From positions 372,001-436,000 of the forward strand of contig JBAOKB010000126.1 in NCBI GenBank assembly GCA_037044905.1: a stretch of 64,000 nt of DNA. Direction: 5' to 3'. The translations under genes were made by a program, and so were the position numbers. The notes beneath the pieces are model-generated. The model had not been told where the DNA came from. It worked only from the letters and a program-made list of their open reading frames with translations, and did not search any database. Below are positions 10,801-20,171 of this stretch, piece after piece. This stretch comes from Hortaea werneckii (taxonomy: Eukaryota; Ascomycota; Dothideomycetes; Mycosphaerellales; Teratosphaeriaceae). Within the stretch, counting starts at the first letter, position 1, and each line of letters starts with the position of its first letter.

Positions 10801-11796
10801 CGGATAATCCGCATATCATCGTCTCGCCTGCCGACTGCCGATCTGTCGTCTTCAATCGGATGGAGGACGCCCAGCGAATCTGGGTCAAGGGACGAGAGTT
10901 CAGCATGGAACGGTTACTGGGCAACGCATATCCGCAGGATGCACACCGGTACCGAAACGGTTCGCTGGGCATCATGCGTTTGGCGCCCCAGGATTACCAT
11001 CGATTCCACATCCCCGTCGATGGAATCATGGGCCAACCGAAGCTGATCGATGGCGAGTATTACACTGTCAACCCCATGGCCATCCGCTCAGCGCTCGACG
11101 TATACGGCGAGAACGTCCGGGTGGTGGTGCCGATCGACTCGGAATGTCATGGCCGGGTCATGGTCGTCTGCGTCGGCGCCATGATGGTCGGATCTACCGT
11201 TATCACGCGCAAGTCGGGAGAAAGAGTCCGTCGGGCGGAAGAGCTGGGGTACTTCAAATTCGGCGGGTCGACCATCTTACTTCTATTCGAGCCCGGCGTC
11301 ATGAAGTACGATGACGATCTGGTCGATAATAGTAACGGCGCCCTGGAGACTCTGGTGAGTGTGAATTCTCATATCGGTCGTCATCTTCCTTGGAGGGAAC
11401 ATGTGCATGCGGGCCCGCAGAGGATCTTGGATTTTACGGGCGTTGAGCATCTTCCAACGGGGTAGATGGTTTTTTTCTCTTTTTTTTTTCCCCGGCAATT
11501 TTGCAATCTAGCGGGCCAGGAGATTGAGAGTCGGCGTTTCGATTTTTTTTTTTTTTTTTTTTTTTTTCTCCTCGATTCGTCTTTGCCATTTGTTGAATGT
11601 CATCTAACTTGCGGTTTCTTTGCTTTACTAGATACGCGTTGGCTCTTCGATTGGCCATTCGCCGCACCATGCCCCGCACCTCCCGGATATGAAGAAACAG
11701 AATCCGACGCATGAGGAAAAGCGGGAAGCGAAGAGGAAGATTGAAGGGAGTCTTGCTCCTAGTACAAGTGTGGATCAGAGTCTTCGAGCGAAGTAG
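7875..11796 (+). CDS. psd2: C2-domain phosphatidylserine decarboxylase (PSD2 type)
   Basis: Converts phosphatidylserine to phosphatidylethanolamine in the Golgi/endosome branch of the pathway. Exon 1 is 7875-11354 and exon 2 is 11632-11796; the 277-nt intron has a GTGAGT donor, TCTAACT branch and TTTACTAG end, and contains a T25 tract. Spliced length is 1214 residues. Visible domains: Ser-rich N-terminus; C2 domain at about 90-200 (RGTSDPYLVI, acidic Ca-binding loops); acidic/basic linker; second C2 at about 325-440; Ser-rich linker; EF-hand-like loop near 615 (DADESGKID); a CPIC...H...C zinc-like motif near 795; and the catalytic PSD domain from about 895. The self-cleavage motif is VGST at 1105-1108, so Ser1107 should become the pyruvoyl group. 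Reading through the intron would replace the family-typical tail (DMKKQNPTHEEKREAKRK) with an unrelated one. Upstream ATG context and domain order agree with the family. Confidence 0.96.
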
Positions 11797-12396
11797 GGTA
11801 ACGGATGATGGACGTTGGAGAGGCTGGACGAGATATTTATCTTTGGAGGACTGTTTGAAAGTGTGAGCTTTTAGCGATCAGAGAAGTGACTCGGTACTGT
11901 CACCCAGATGGAGAACAGCATTTTGCATCCTAAGGCGTTTGGGGTCTTCATTTTATACTGTGGGAAGGGATGTAGGCGTCCAAGTTGTGCGCATCAGATA
12001 GGAATCCTCGACTGGAAGGAGAGAGTCAGAGAACCTATTAAAAGACAGCAGGCAGGCAGTGAAAAGCATGCATTCAACCTGCATTTATCTTATTCTTCGA
12101 ATTGGTGTCGAATGCTGCGCTCCCTCCCATTTTTCTCCAAACCTTTTGTGCGGATCAATGCTCTTAACTCCCCACTTCTAATGTAACGAGGGCTTTAGGA
12201 ACCTTGCTCTCTTCTTCTTCTTCTTTTCTCCCGTTTCGTATTTAGGAGAAAAAGAAGTAAAATGATAACAAAAAGTCAAAGAAAAGAAAAAAGAGAGCAA
12301 AGTATAATGCACGTGCACTACTGACAGCATGCATGCACGTTCCAGCCGGCCCTCTAGATTGAGCAGATTATACAGTGGAGAGAATTACAATAACTG
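11797..12396. other. Convergent intergenic region
   Basis: Shared 3' flank of the PSD2-type gene (+) and SAM35 (-). It contains A- and CT-rich simple sequence at 12210-12300 but no supported gene. Confidence 0.5.
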
Positions 12397-13517
12397 CTAA
12401 AAATACATGCTCATTACCCTTTCCCGATGCCTAAGCAAGTTCTCATGCTGCTTTAGTAAGCCACCGAGTCGATTCTCGCCCCACTGTAGACCTCCTTGGT
12501 CTACGAGGAGATGGGTATATGAGAAGACGTTGGCGTCGAATAAGCTCGGTCGGTCTAGCTCGAAGAACCAGTCATTCTTCCCCAAGAGCTGGGACAAAGC
12601 TGAAAAGGCCTCCCTCGCCTCTCGCATCAATTCATCTTCGACGATGATTTCAGAAGCGAGGGATTTGGTCAGCTCGGTTGTGGCAGCGTCGTGGAGCTGG
12701 TGGGCGATTGCGAGCTGGACGAATGGGTTGGATGAGCAGGGCGCTATGTAGAGTTCGTGTAGGGGCGTGGCGTTGGCTGGATTGAGATAGAGTTGGTAGA
12801 GCTGTATAATGTGCTGTTAGTCTTGTCCCACCGCATTTAGCCAAGGACAAATGTCCTTCTCATTGACATACCCAGGCCCTTCGTATCCGGTTATCCAGCA
12901 GCGATGCGTACGCTTCATACCGTACATCCTCCGACTCACTGACCGCCGCTGCGTCTTTTCGTCTTTGCTGCGTGACCCATTTCTTCAGTCTGCTGCTCGT
13001 GACTGCTTCCTGCGTCTTGAAATAGCTTTCTGAACTGTGATCGGCAGGAAGCAGGAACGGTAGGCTTCCAGACGGAGAAGCGTGATTACTCGAAGGAGCA
13101 GTCGAGAAGGGGATGGAGTGGAACTTCAGATACGCCTGTCACATTATCAGTCATCACGCCCATTTTCGAACGTGCACTGCCTCCATATTGTCTCCTGTAC
13201 ACGCCTAATGTCTCCTTGTCTTGACATACCTGCCATCTTAAACAGCTCGGATTGAAGCTGGGCCTCCCATTCTGAGCATCATCCTCCGTGGTGAAGACAA
13301 ATAGCACATTCTCGCCTCTATCCCTCGGTGCTCTCGCAGGCAGTTCGTTTGCTTCGTAGGTGACCAGCGGGACTTTGTCGAACACGCGCTTTACTGGGGG
13401 CGGAATAGCGAAGAGGTCGCGCCAGCTACGACTCCCGGAGCCTTTGTTGGAGCTGACATGGCGATTCGAGGTGTCGGCGGCATTCACTGCGGGCGTGTCA
13501 TCGTCGGGCATTGCCAT
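12397..13517 (-). CDS. sam35: SAM35/metaxin-like mitochondrial outer-membrane assembly protein
   Basis: Subunit of the sorting and assembly machinery that inserts beta-barrel proteins into the mitochondrial outer membrane. Three exons, all phase 0: 13517-13230, 13135-12872 and 12801-12397; introns of 94 and 70 nt with GTATGT donors. Spliced length is 318 residues. Family signatures seen: PLVTYEANELPARAPR near residue 45; FNPSCLRWQAYLKF spanning the first junction; SNHASPSGSLPFLLP, the metaxin/SAM35 N-domain hallmark; then a helical GST-C-like domain with ALSQLLGKNDWFF, DRPSLFDANVFSYTHLL and the final basic helix. The family sequence is restored only when both introns are removed. Start could be 13517 or 13511 (MAMP versus MP). 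No strong transmembrane segment is seen, consistent with a peripheral cytosolic-face subunit. Confidence 0.92.
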
Positions 13518-13850
13518 CCATTGCTATGCTGCTTTGGGCAGGCACGGATTGGGATCGCTATGGATTGTTTGGTTGCCGACTGCGGAGCTGGCTTCCGCTT
13601 TCGGAAGGTGCCGGGTTTAGTACGGATATCAACCTGAACCACGAGGAAATGAATTTATTGCTCGAGAACGAAAAGATACGAGCAATCGACGGTATTGTAA
13701 TTCACTGCTATGTTCTGAGCGAAAGCTGTAATAAGAATACCCACCAACTCTTAATCGCAGCAGTCAAATCTTAAGCTCCACCCTGGAAAATGCCCTTCAA
13801 TCAGACAACGTATTCCAATGCCAAAGCAGACTATGTACAAAGCGTACCTA
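13518..13850. other. Upstream region of SAM35
   Basis: A 333-bp stretch between the SAM35 start and the next minus-strand open frame. It probably holds the SAM35 promoter. No site was recognised with confidence. Confidence 0.4.
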
Positions 13851-14255
13851 TCACTCCTCGTCTCCAAAGTCAAACGCAACCCGCTCCTCTCCCATCTCAC
13901 GCCAAATTTCCCACAAATCCTTCCCCAGCTCATCTCCAATCTGACCGGTCCTTATAGCGTGATCAATCTCAACCCCGACCAGCTGATCGATCCTTCGCAT
14001 CCCAATCACAGCCAGCACGTTCAGATCAACATGGATAGCACTCGAATATTCATGACCCGGCTGTCGTATCCGTCCAACGCTTTGGGCAAAATTCGTGACG
14101 CACCAGGCATTCGTCCCTGGACTGTAGATACGCCAGTCAAAGACGGCTACAGCCTGGCTGCTAATAGTCCATACGACGAATGAAGTCCAGTCTTGTCTTT
14201 CGCGGCGCGGTCTCGAACGGTGAGCGGTGTATCGTGATGCGTGACCTTGTCGCTC
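13851..14255 (-). CDS. Candidate 3' exon or separate frame beyond a TAG
   Basis: A 135-codon minus frame follows directly, in phase, after the TAG at 14258-14256 that ends the large upstream frame, and runs to a TGA at 13851. First-position G is high and the composition (Val, Asp, Glu, Gly, Ile) is protein-like, for example GDELGKDLWEIWREMGEER near the end. There is no ATG in its first half, so it cannot easily start by itself. It could be a 3' exon of the upstream gene reached by splicing, or a separate decayed piece. The opposite strand has its own 121-codon frame (13818-14183), but that one is depleted in Gly, Glu and first-position G and looks like the shadow. Function unknown. Confidence 0.35.
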   Translation of the reverse strand, partial: ERQGHASRYTAHRSRPRRERQDWTSFVVWTISSQAVAVFDWRIYSPGTNAWCVTNFAQSVGRIRQPGHEYSSAIHVDLNVLAVIGMRRIDQLVGVEIDHAIRTGQIGDELGKDLWEIWREMGEERVAFDFGDEE

Positions 14256-16127
14256 CTAGGTGACGTGACGATGCAGCTGGACGTAGTGTTGTGTTGGGAG
14301 TTGCATACGAGACTGGACATTAGCTCGGAATTCGCTTTCGAACCAGACGTCATCTCTGACTTCACTAGCAACATTACTTGTCTGCGAAGCAGGTGTCTGT
14401 GGATCATTGCTCGTGCCAAAATATCCAACTGGAGGTCCTTGTGATGGCCTTGCAGGACGTGACACCATCTGAGCCCGAGGAGGATCTTGCCAAGCCACAT
14501 GACGGAGAGCTTCAGCTTGAGGAGATCGTAGCTCTCTGGAAACATGTCGAGAAGATGCGGGTTCACTCAAGAAATCGAACATGCCTGTCTCACGAAGAGA
14601 GTTCCTCACCGATGGTCCTGTATCAACTTGGAGCCGCGCACCCATTGCGTGAAGATCTCCGACTGCATACACTCTTGGTCGCGCTTGTGTATGATTGTTC
14701 GTGACTGCTTCTGCACCGCTAGCGACGGAAGAATCTTGCCTGGTGATACGATGACCTCCAGGTGCTTGCATGGATGCGTCCTGGGCATGTCCACACTGCA
14801 CTCTAGCTTGATTACCATTTCCAAGGATTGTGACCCCTATCGAATCCTCTCTCGTGTCGTGTGATACATCTCCAGGACGGATTACACCATCTCCTTCTCC
14901 TGAATGTGACGCACTTTGCAACCCAACAGCAGATTCCGGACTGTGTGGAATCTCTTCCGGATCGTTGGTCCTGTATTGAAGCTGTGACAAGTGTCCTCTG
15001 AGTCTGGAATTTGGCTGTATGCCTGCATGAACAGTCGGATGGCCATGCTGAGGAGGAGCCATCGCATGAGGCTGCGATTCCAAAGGATGTCGATCATGAC
15101 CCATTGAAGCGACTCTCGACCGCTGGAATGCTTGAGCTTGGTTCATCATCATGGCGGCGTATTGACGTTGCTGACCAGCGCGGAAACGAGCTTCCTCACG
15201 TGCATAATTTTCTTGACGACGTCTCATAGCTGAACGTTGCGAGTCCTCTAGTAATGGATCGTGAGGCACCCATAAGCACGGCAAATCGCCAGGCTCTGCA
15301 TGTCTGTATCTGGCAAGCCGGAGCGCCAATCTTTCGTCTTGTCTTCTGAGTTGATGCACTACAAGCTGAAGCCTATAGTACTGAGAGCACAGATTTTGAA
15401 CTTGCTGAATCGATTGACGTTGCAACTGGGCAATACTTGGGTGAATATTGTTGAGATGCCCCTGCAACTCATCCGTTGCCGACCTGTTGACGTGCGGATA
15501 CAGAGGGTGCAATTGCTGAGTTCGCGGACTGCTACTGCCAGCTATCTCGACAGCCTGCTCAGTTGTCCAGCGAACAATATTCTCGAGATCGCGAAGACTT
15601 TGCTCGGATTCTGCTTGCACGCGGCACATCTCTGCATCTTGTGGTGGATGATGCTGGCATCGTAGTTCTTCTGCAGCACGTGGAGCTACAATTTGGCGAA
15701 ATGGATGATGCCGAATCCGTTCGTTGGCGATGCCGCTCATCGCAAACGGCCTTGTGTGGCTCATTATATATGGCCGGAATTGTCTGGCAGAAGATCCAGT
15801 CTCGATTCGCCCCAAGCGATGCGCTGCTGCTATTTGCTGCAGCCGACTTAGTCGATTGAATCGCTGGCTATCATGAACAAATCCTCGAGCAGTCGAAGGT
15901 GAGCTGGAGACAGGTCCCTCATTCGCCGTCTCGCCGCCGCAATGCGACGGGATTGAAGTTGCGGTCGATCGCTCGGCATTCGTCTCAAAAGGAACGGATC
16001 TCGCGATACCTGGGGATGCGTGCTGTACCGTTGGCGGCGTCGTATCACCCGGCGTGTCACTGATAAGATCTGCATATGCTTGAATGTCACTAGACCAGGA
16101 TATCGAATCTGTATCGTCGGAGTTCAT
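14256..16127 (-). CDS. Large disordered coiled-coil hypothetical protein
   Basis: Unknown family. From the first in-frame ATG at 16127 the frame encodes 623 residues to a TAG at 14256; the same frame stays open upstream to 16280. The N-terminal part is Ser/Thr/Pro-rich. The central part (about residues 85-330) is rich in Gln, Arg and Leu with helical, coiled-coil-like segments (SIAQLQRQSIQQVQNL; RRQDERLALRLARYR). The C-terminal part is again Ser/Pro/Gly-rich and disordered. No enzyme motif, membrane segment or signal peptide. The frame is continuous with an ATG-initiated 42-codon piece upstream (16409-16284, then TAG) and with a 135-codon piece downstream (after TAG at 14256). The true model probably involves introns I could not place, so both ends are uncertain. 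Confidence 0.6.
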   Translation of the reverse strand: MNSDDTDSISWSSDIQAYADLISDTPGDTTPPTVQHASPGIARSVPFETNAERSTATSIPSHCGGETANEGPVSSSPSTARGFVHDSQRFNRLSRLQQIAAAHRLGRIETGSSARQFRPYIMSHTRPFAMSGIANERIRHHPFRQIVAPRAAEELRCQHHPPQDAEMCRVQAESEQSLRDLENIVRWTTEQAVEIAGSSSPRTQQLHPLYPHVNRSATDELQGHLNNIHPSIAQLQRQSIQQVQNLCSQYYRLQLVVHQLRRQDERLALRLARYRHAEPGDLPCLWVPHDPLLEDSQRSAMRRRQENYAREEARFRAGQQRQYAAMMMNQAQAFQRSRVASMGHDRHPLESQPHAMAPPQHGHPTVHAGIQPNSRLRGHLSQLQYRTNDPEEIPHSPESAVGLQSASHSGEGDGVIRPGDVSHDTREDSIGVTILGNGNQARVQCGHAQDASMQAPGGHRITRQDSSVASGAEAVTNNHTQARPRVYAVGDLHAMGARLQVDTGPSVRNSLRETGMFDFLSEPASSRHVSRELRSPQAEALRHVAWQDPPRAQMVSRPARPSQGPPVGYFGTSNDPQTPASQTSNVASEVRDDVWFESEFRANVQSRMQLPTQHYVQLHRHVT

Positions 16128-16280
16128 GTGCTCTGTGTTGTAATCGCTACTACCTCCAGGTGTGGGGTTTGAAGGTACTTGGGAAGGATTGGATGCCGGC
16201 GTCGAGAATGAGGATGGGCCTTCGGACTCAATGACCGGCCGCTCTTCTGCCAAAGGTCCGGGTATAGTGGGTGGCGAGGA

Positions 16281-16409
16281 CTACTCAGCATGCCACTGGC
16301 TGATTATGTCCGGCAAGGCGACGTGCGTGGGCGTGGTATGCGAAGAAGATTGCCGCGATTGCGCAGTGAAGAAGGATTCAGGAGAAGAGGGGAGTGGCGA
16401 GGAAGCCAT
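16281..16409 (-). other. ATG-initiated 42-codon frame in phase with the downstream gene
   Basis: Starts at ATG 16409 (MASSPLPSSPESFF...), Ser/Pro-rich like the gene behind it, and stops at TAG 16283-16281. The next codon starts the long open frame in the same phase. It may be the true first exon, with the TAG as part of a 3' splice site, or an upstream ORF. Confidence 0.35.
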
Positions 16410-16507
16410 AGCAGCAGAGATCGATGAAGACTCCTGTGAAAGCAACGAGGATTCGTTAGACGAACTGCCGAGTTGACAACGAGCGAGTTTTGTCGTGTCT
16501 GCGATGG

Positions 16508-17972
16508 CTACGTCTTCCGAAAAGCACTAGGAGCCACAGCCACGACGACAATTAGGCTGGCGACAATAAGGCCACATGCCACGAGAGACACGAGAATGAT
16601 GCTGCCACGTGAAGCCGGAAACTTGCCGCGGACAACGTAGTGTTGGGACTCGAAATAGCGATGGAAACCGAGGAGCAGGATCAAGATGGCTGAGTAGGAC
16701 AATGATCAGTAATTGCATATCAACCGCGATGAGACTAGAGGCTAACGTACAGATTCCTAAGAATGTAGCACCTAGTGGCTTCCCAACTTGAATTAGACGA
16801 TCCTGATCAGCGATAGAGATGGCCTGCTGCCTCAATTGATCTGATGATAATGATGATGATGCTGAAGAAGTTGATTTCGAGTCGGCAAGTGAGGTGTTGA
16901 GACGGAAGAGCTGGGTTACGGCGATGCCAATGCTTGCGAAGGAAAGTGACGTCCTAAGCCAAGCAAGGAAAGTTCGCTCTGGCTCGGGGTCAGCTGGAGC
17001 TTCTCTCGGAAGACGTAGTGAGTACGCTAAATGTGGAAAGAGCATACCTAAAGCAAGGTGATCACGTGCTACGCTGCCCTTATTCTCAAGTTCCACGCTA
17101 CCATACTTCTCAACAAGGGTTCGCCACCAGCCCGCATGCTCACCTTGATTTCCTTCTTGCTCATCTTCGTTAGATGGCTGATCTTGCTCTTGACCCTGAG
17201 CAGGCAGACTTGCGTTTCTGTTCGACTTGCTCTGTCTGCTAGATGCAGATTTTCTTCGCTTGAGGGGGCTACTTCTGCCTCCGAGTGGATCCTCCTGACT
17301 GCCATCGTAACCAGTGGCGCCGTTATTCGGCTCATCGTCCTCTCCTGCCATAGCCCCATAGTAGCTAGCTTTCTTGCTGCTCGCCCCACCGCCTGGCAAT
17401 CTCTCCCGTGTTAGGATGGCAGTACTTTCGTCTGCGCTGCTCTCACCTGGCTCTGTGTCCTGACCCAAACGACTACGCATCCCGCCATGGGGGCTGACAT
17501 TGGGACTGTGTTTGCGTTCCAACATGTAGCTACTGTAGCTCCCTTGCCGATCAATCTTGGGCTGAGAAGCATGAGGATGAAAAGTGACACTCTTCGTTCT
17601 TTCAGGCTGGGGTCTATTCTCGACCTCGCCTCCAGTTCGATCACCGGCTTTTGGCGAGGACCCGTAAGTGTAAGGGTTCTTCCTCCGGCCGTCCGCCCTG
17701 CCCTCAATCAAGTTCTCCTCGTTCTCTGTATCCAGCTCTTGAGTTGGCGAGTTCGTTTTGCCTGAAGGTCCGACAAACCTCGCTGTTTCTGGGCTCCCTG
17801 GTAAGGTGGGTGGTAGACTTGGCTTGCTGAGGTTGGCCTGTGTCCTCTGTGTTGGATCTGAGGGGCCGGGTCGAGGCGTAGTGAGCGAATCGTCGGACTC
17901 TTCAGAGGCAGTATGCGAGTGAGACTCGGAGGCAGTCGAGTTGGAGGCGGGAGAGCAGGGCAATGGCGCCAT
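16508..17972 (-). CDS. DUF202-domain membrane protein with long disordered N-terminus
   Basis: Three exons, 17972-17048, 16978-16751 and 16689-16508, with introns of 69 nt (GTATGC) and 61 nt (GTACGT); phases agree and the protein is 444 residues. Residues 1-270 are Ser/Pro/Gly-rich and charged, probably cytosolic and disordered. The C-terminal 160 residues are a DUF202 domain: a SVARDHLALERTFLAWLRTS signature across the first junction, then three membrane segments (SFASIGIAVTQLFRL; PLGATFLGISILILLLGF across the second junction; and IILVSLVACGLIVASLIVVVAV). DUF202 is the membrane module also found in vacuolar transporter chaperone subunits, but no SPX or polymerase domain is present here, so this is a stand-alone type. 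Location is probably vacuole or plasma membrane, and function is unproven. Confidence 0.88.
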
Positions 17973-18746
17973 AATGGGGTGTGGGGAGCTAGTGAAGCTT
18001 ACTAGCGGTACCAGGGTCGCAATGAGGGCAGAAGGAGGCTGAACTTGATGTCGTGATCAGGAGAGGTAGGCAGGAGCTGATCAAGCACCATGGGCTGCCA
18101 ACGTGACCTCTGTTAAGGTATCATGAGATGTGTCCAGGTATCAGGAGGAGGTGATCATCTTCAGCTTTGCCAAGCTCACTTCCAGCTCATGTTAAGCCGT
18201 CCCTACGAACCGTTCGACGGGTATTATGCTGCAGCATGCCTCGTAGACCCGTTGCTGCAGTGAAGCTTCTTGCGAGACGCATTGAGATGCTGGGGATTGG
18301 TTTGCGAGGAATAGATGCTTCATCATACGCGTTCTATAATAAGCATGAGGAGCTCGGTTGTCATGCAAGGAAGATCGGCAAATGAGCTGAGGTGGAGCGG
18401 GGATCTCGAACAGGTCAAATGCAACTTCAACCTGCTGTCAATTGCATACATCGTTGTCGAGACATCATGAATGAGAAATTCTGTGACGTTCACATTTCGT
18501 TGAATTCTCCTCACTGTGCAACCTCATGTGACGCTACCTAGTACGTAGCGCGATAAGACGGTAGGCGAATGCAGTTCTAATACCTTCAGCCGGAAACACG
18601 CAACGCCTTTCAAAATGAATAGAGCTCGACCGACTGTCCATTGAGCTGACTTTGAAAATATCCATTGAACCACCTTTGAAAAGAGCCTATTCTCTATCGC
18701 CTCTGCTGGCACAATCTTCAATTTCATCGAAAGCTCCCACCCACAT
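17973..18746. other. Intergenic region
   Basis: Upstream of the DUF202 gene and downstream of the next minus-strand gene. Short frames only. Nothing recognised. Confidence 0.4.
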
Positions 18747-19880
18747 CTACCTCTTCCCAGCCGAAGCGCCTTCAAGACCCAGATAAGCCGAAGAAGGCTC
18801 TCTGCCGACGCTTGCACTGCGGTGGATGTCCGAATCATTACCCAGACGCTTAGCCGAGTACTCCTGCGAAATAACGGGTAGCGGTGCAGATGTCCGCCTA
18901 GATCCCACGCTTGCTGCTGGCTCGTCACCTTGACTGGAGACCGAAGGCGTGTATGCTGCAGATTCCGTGTCAGAGGTCGGGGTTACCAGATTAACTGTAA
19001 GCCTGGAGCTGTCTTTAGGAGGCAGACTGCCGTCTGTGGCCGGCGACACTGAGATCTGCGGCAGCTTCAAGCGTGACAGGCGTGGTGACGAAGGGAGGAG
19101 ATGAGCATCGAATGCTGACTCTTCGAAGTTGTCAAACTGCAGGGGCGGTAGAGTGCTTGCCGAAACGACCCTCATGTCTCTCAAATGTATAGAATTACGC
19201 ATATTTTCGAGGCCGATTGGTGTACAGCGGCTCGAGTTTGCTGGTCCGATAGACAGACTATTCCCATCGTCGTCCTTGGTTGGCTCTGGCGGAGCAGTGC
19301 TCATGCGACTCCCATGACGAGCTCGTGCAGAGCCCGTGTCGGGTAAAGCTTGCGTCGATGCAGCATCAATGTTGCGACCTTCAGTGTCTTCTTGGCTGTC
19401 GTGCTTGCCGCTGCTGTTCATGTTGGCATGACGCTTGGAAGGGAGAAGACCCATCCAACGGTACCTGGTACACCACAGCCCTGCAGAAATGATCGCACAC
19501 GCTGCTAATGCTGCCAAAACTATGGCTACGATGACGCTGCCATTTATCCCATGATGCATCATGTCCATGTCACCTCCATTTGCCGTAGTTGGGCCCGTAG
19601 AAGAGCTCGTTACAGTGATAGTATGGGTCGAGGGCACTGCTTCCGACACTGTTGGTGTTGTGAGCTCCGATGTATCGACACCTGGCTTTGACGACGACTG
19701 CACAGACACGCCAGTTGATGTTGTTGCCGGTAAGATGCGAGTGGTAAGCGTGTCAATCTGAGTGCTGCATGGTGGTGTCTGACAAGTTGTAGGCTCCGGG
19801 ATGAATAAGGACGCTTCATCAGTATCACCCGTGGTCACGGTAACTTGCAAGGAGCGAGTCTGCACTCCGTTAGCGGCCAT
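18747..19880 (-). CDS. Single-pass surface protein with Ser/Thr-rich ectodomain
   Basis: 377 residues from the ATG at 19880. Residues 1-115 are Ser/Thr/Val-rich with an early CQTPPC pair (likely O-glycosylated ectodomain). A strong membrane helix follows at about 113-136 (SVIVAIVLAALAACAIISAG), then a basic stop-transfer and a 240-residue Ser-rich cytosolic tail. The layout resembles fungal wall-stress sensors (Mid2/WSC-like), but there is no WSC cysteine domain. No signal peptide follows the ATG. The frame extends in phase upstream without an ATG to about 19980, so an unplaced first exon could supply the signal peptide. Function is inferred only from architecture. Confidence 0.7.
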   Translation of the reverse strand: MAANGVQTRSLQVTVTTGDTDEASLFIPEPTTCQTPPCSTQIDTLTTRILPATTSTGVSVQSSSKPGVDTSELTTPTVSEAVPSTHTITVTSSSTGPTTANGGDMDMMHHGINGSVIVAIVLAALAACAIISAGLWCTRYRWMGLLPSKRHANMNSSGKHDSQEDTEGRNIDAASTQALPDTGSARARHGSRMSTAPPEPTKDDDGNSLSIGPANSSRCTPIGLENMRNSIHLRDMRVVSASTLPPLQFDNFEESAFDAHLLPSSPRLSRLKLPQISVSPATDGSLPPKDSSRLTVNLVTPTSDTESAAYTPSVSSQGDEPAASVGSRRTSAPLPVISQEYSAKRLGNDSDIHRSASVGREPSSAYLGLEGASAGKR

Positions 19881-20171
19881 CTTTTCAAGACGCAGGGCTT
19901 GTGCTACAGCGGTCTGGTGGTCAACTTGGTCAGCGCGAGTGTCTTGATGTGCGAATGAAGAACGAAGGACGAAGTGGAATCAATAGAAATGGAAAGAACC
20001 CCCAGCATGTGCATGTGACTCTGCAATTACGGGAGGCTCCGTAGGACCATTACACCTCTCTCGACCTCAGTTCACAGGCCTTCTGGGAGATTCTGAGCGA
20101 GCTTGTCAGAGATCTCTATAGTATGCTGAGACATTTGCAGCCATGGTGGGACTATCTATCCCACCTCAATC
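19881..20171. other. Short intergenic stretch
   Basis: 291 bp between two tandem minus-strand genes. It holds the 3' flank of the deaminase gene and the possible missing 5' exon of the surface-protein gene. Confidence 0.3.

Noticed and set aside
14256..14258. Programmed UAG readthrough as the main explanation
   Set aside because: The following bases (GAGCGA) do not match known leaky contexts such as CUA or CARYYA; missed splicing is simpler.
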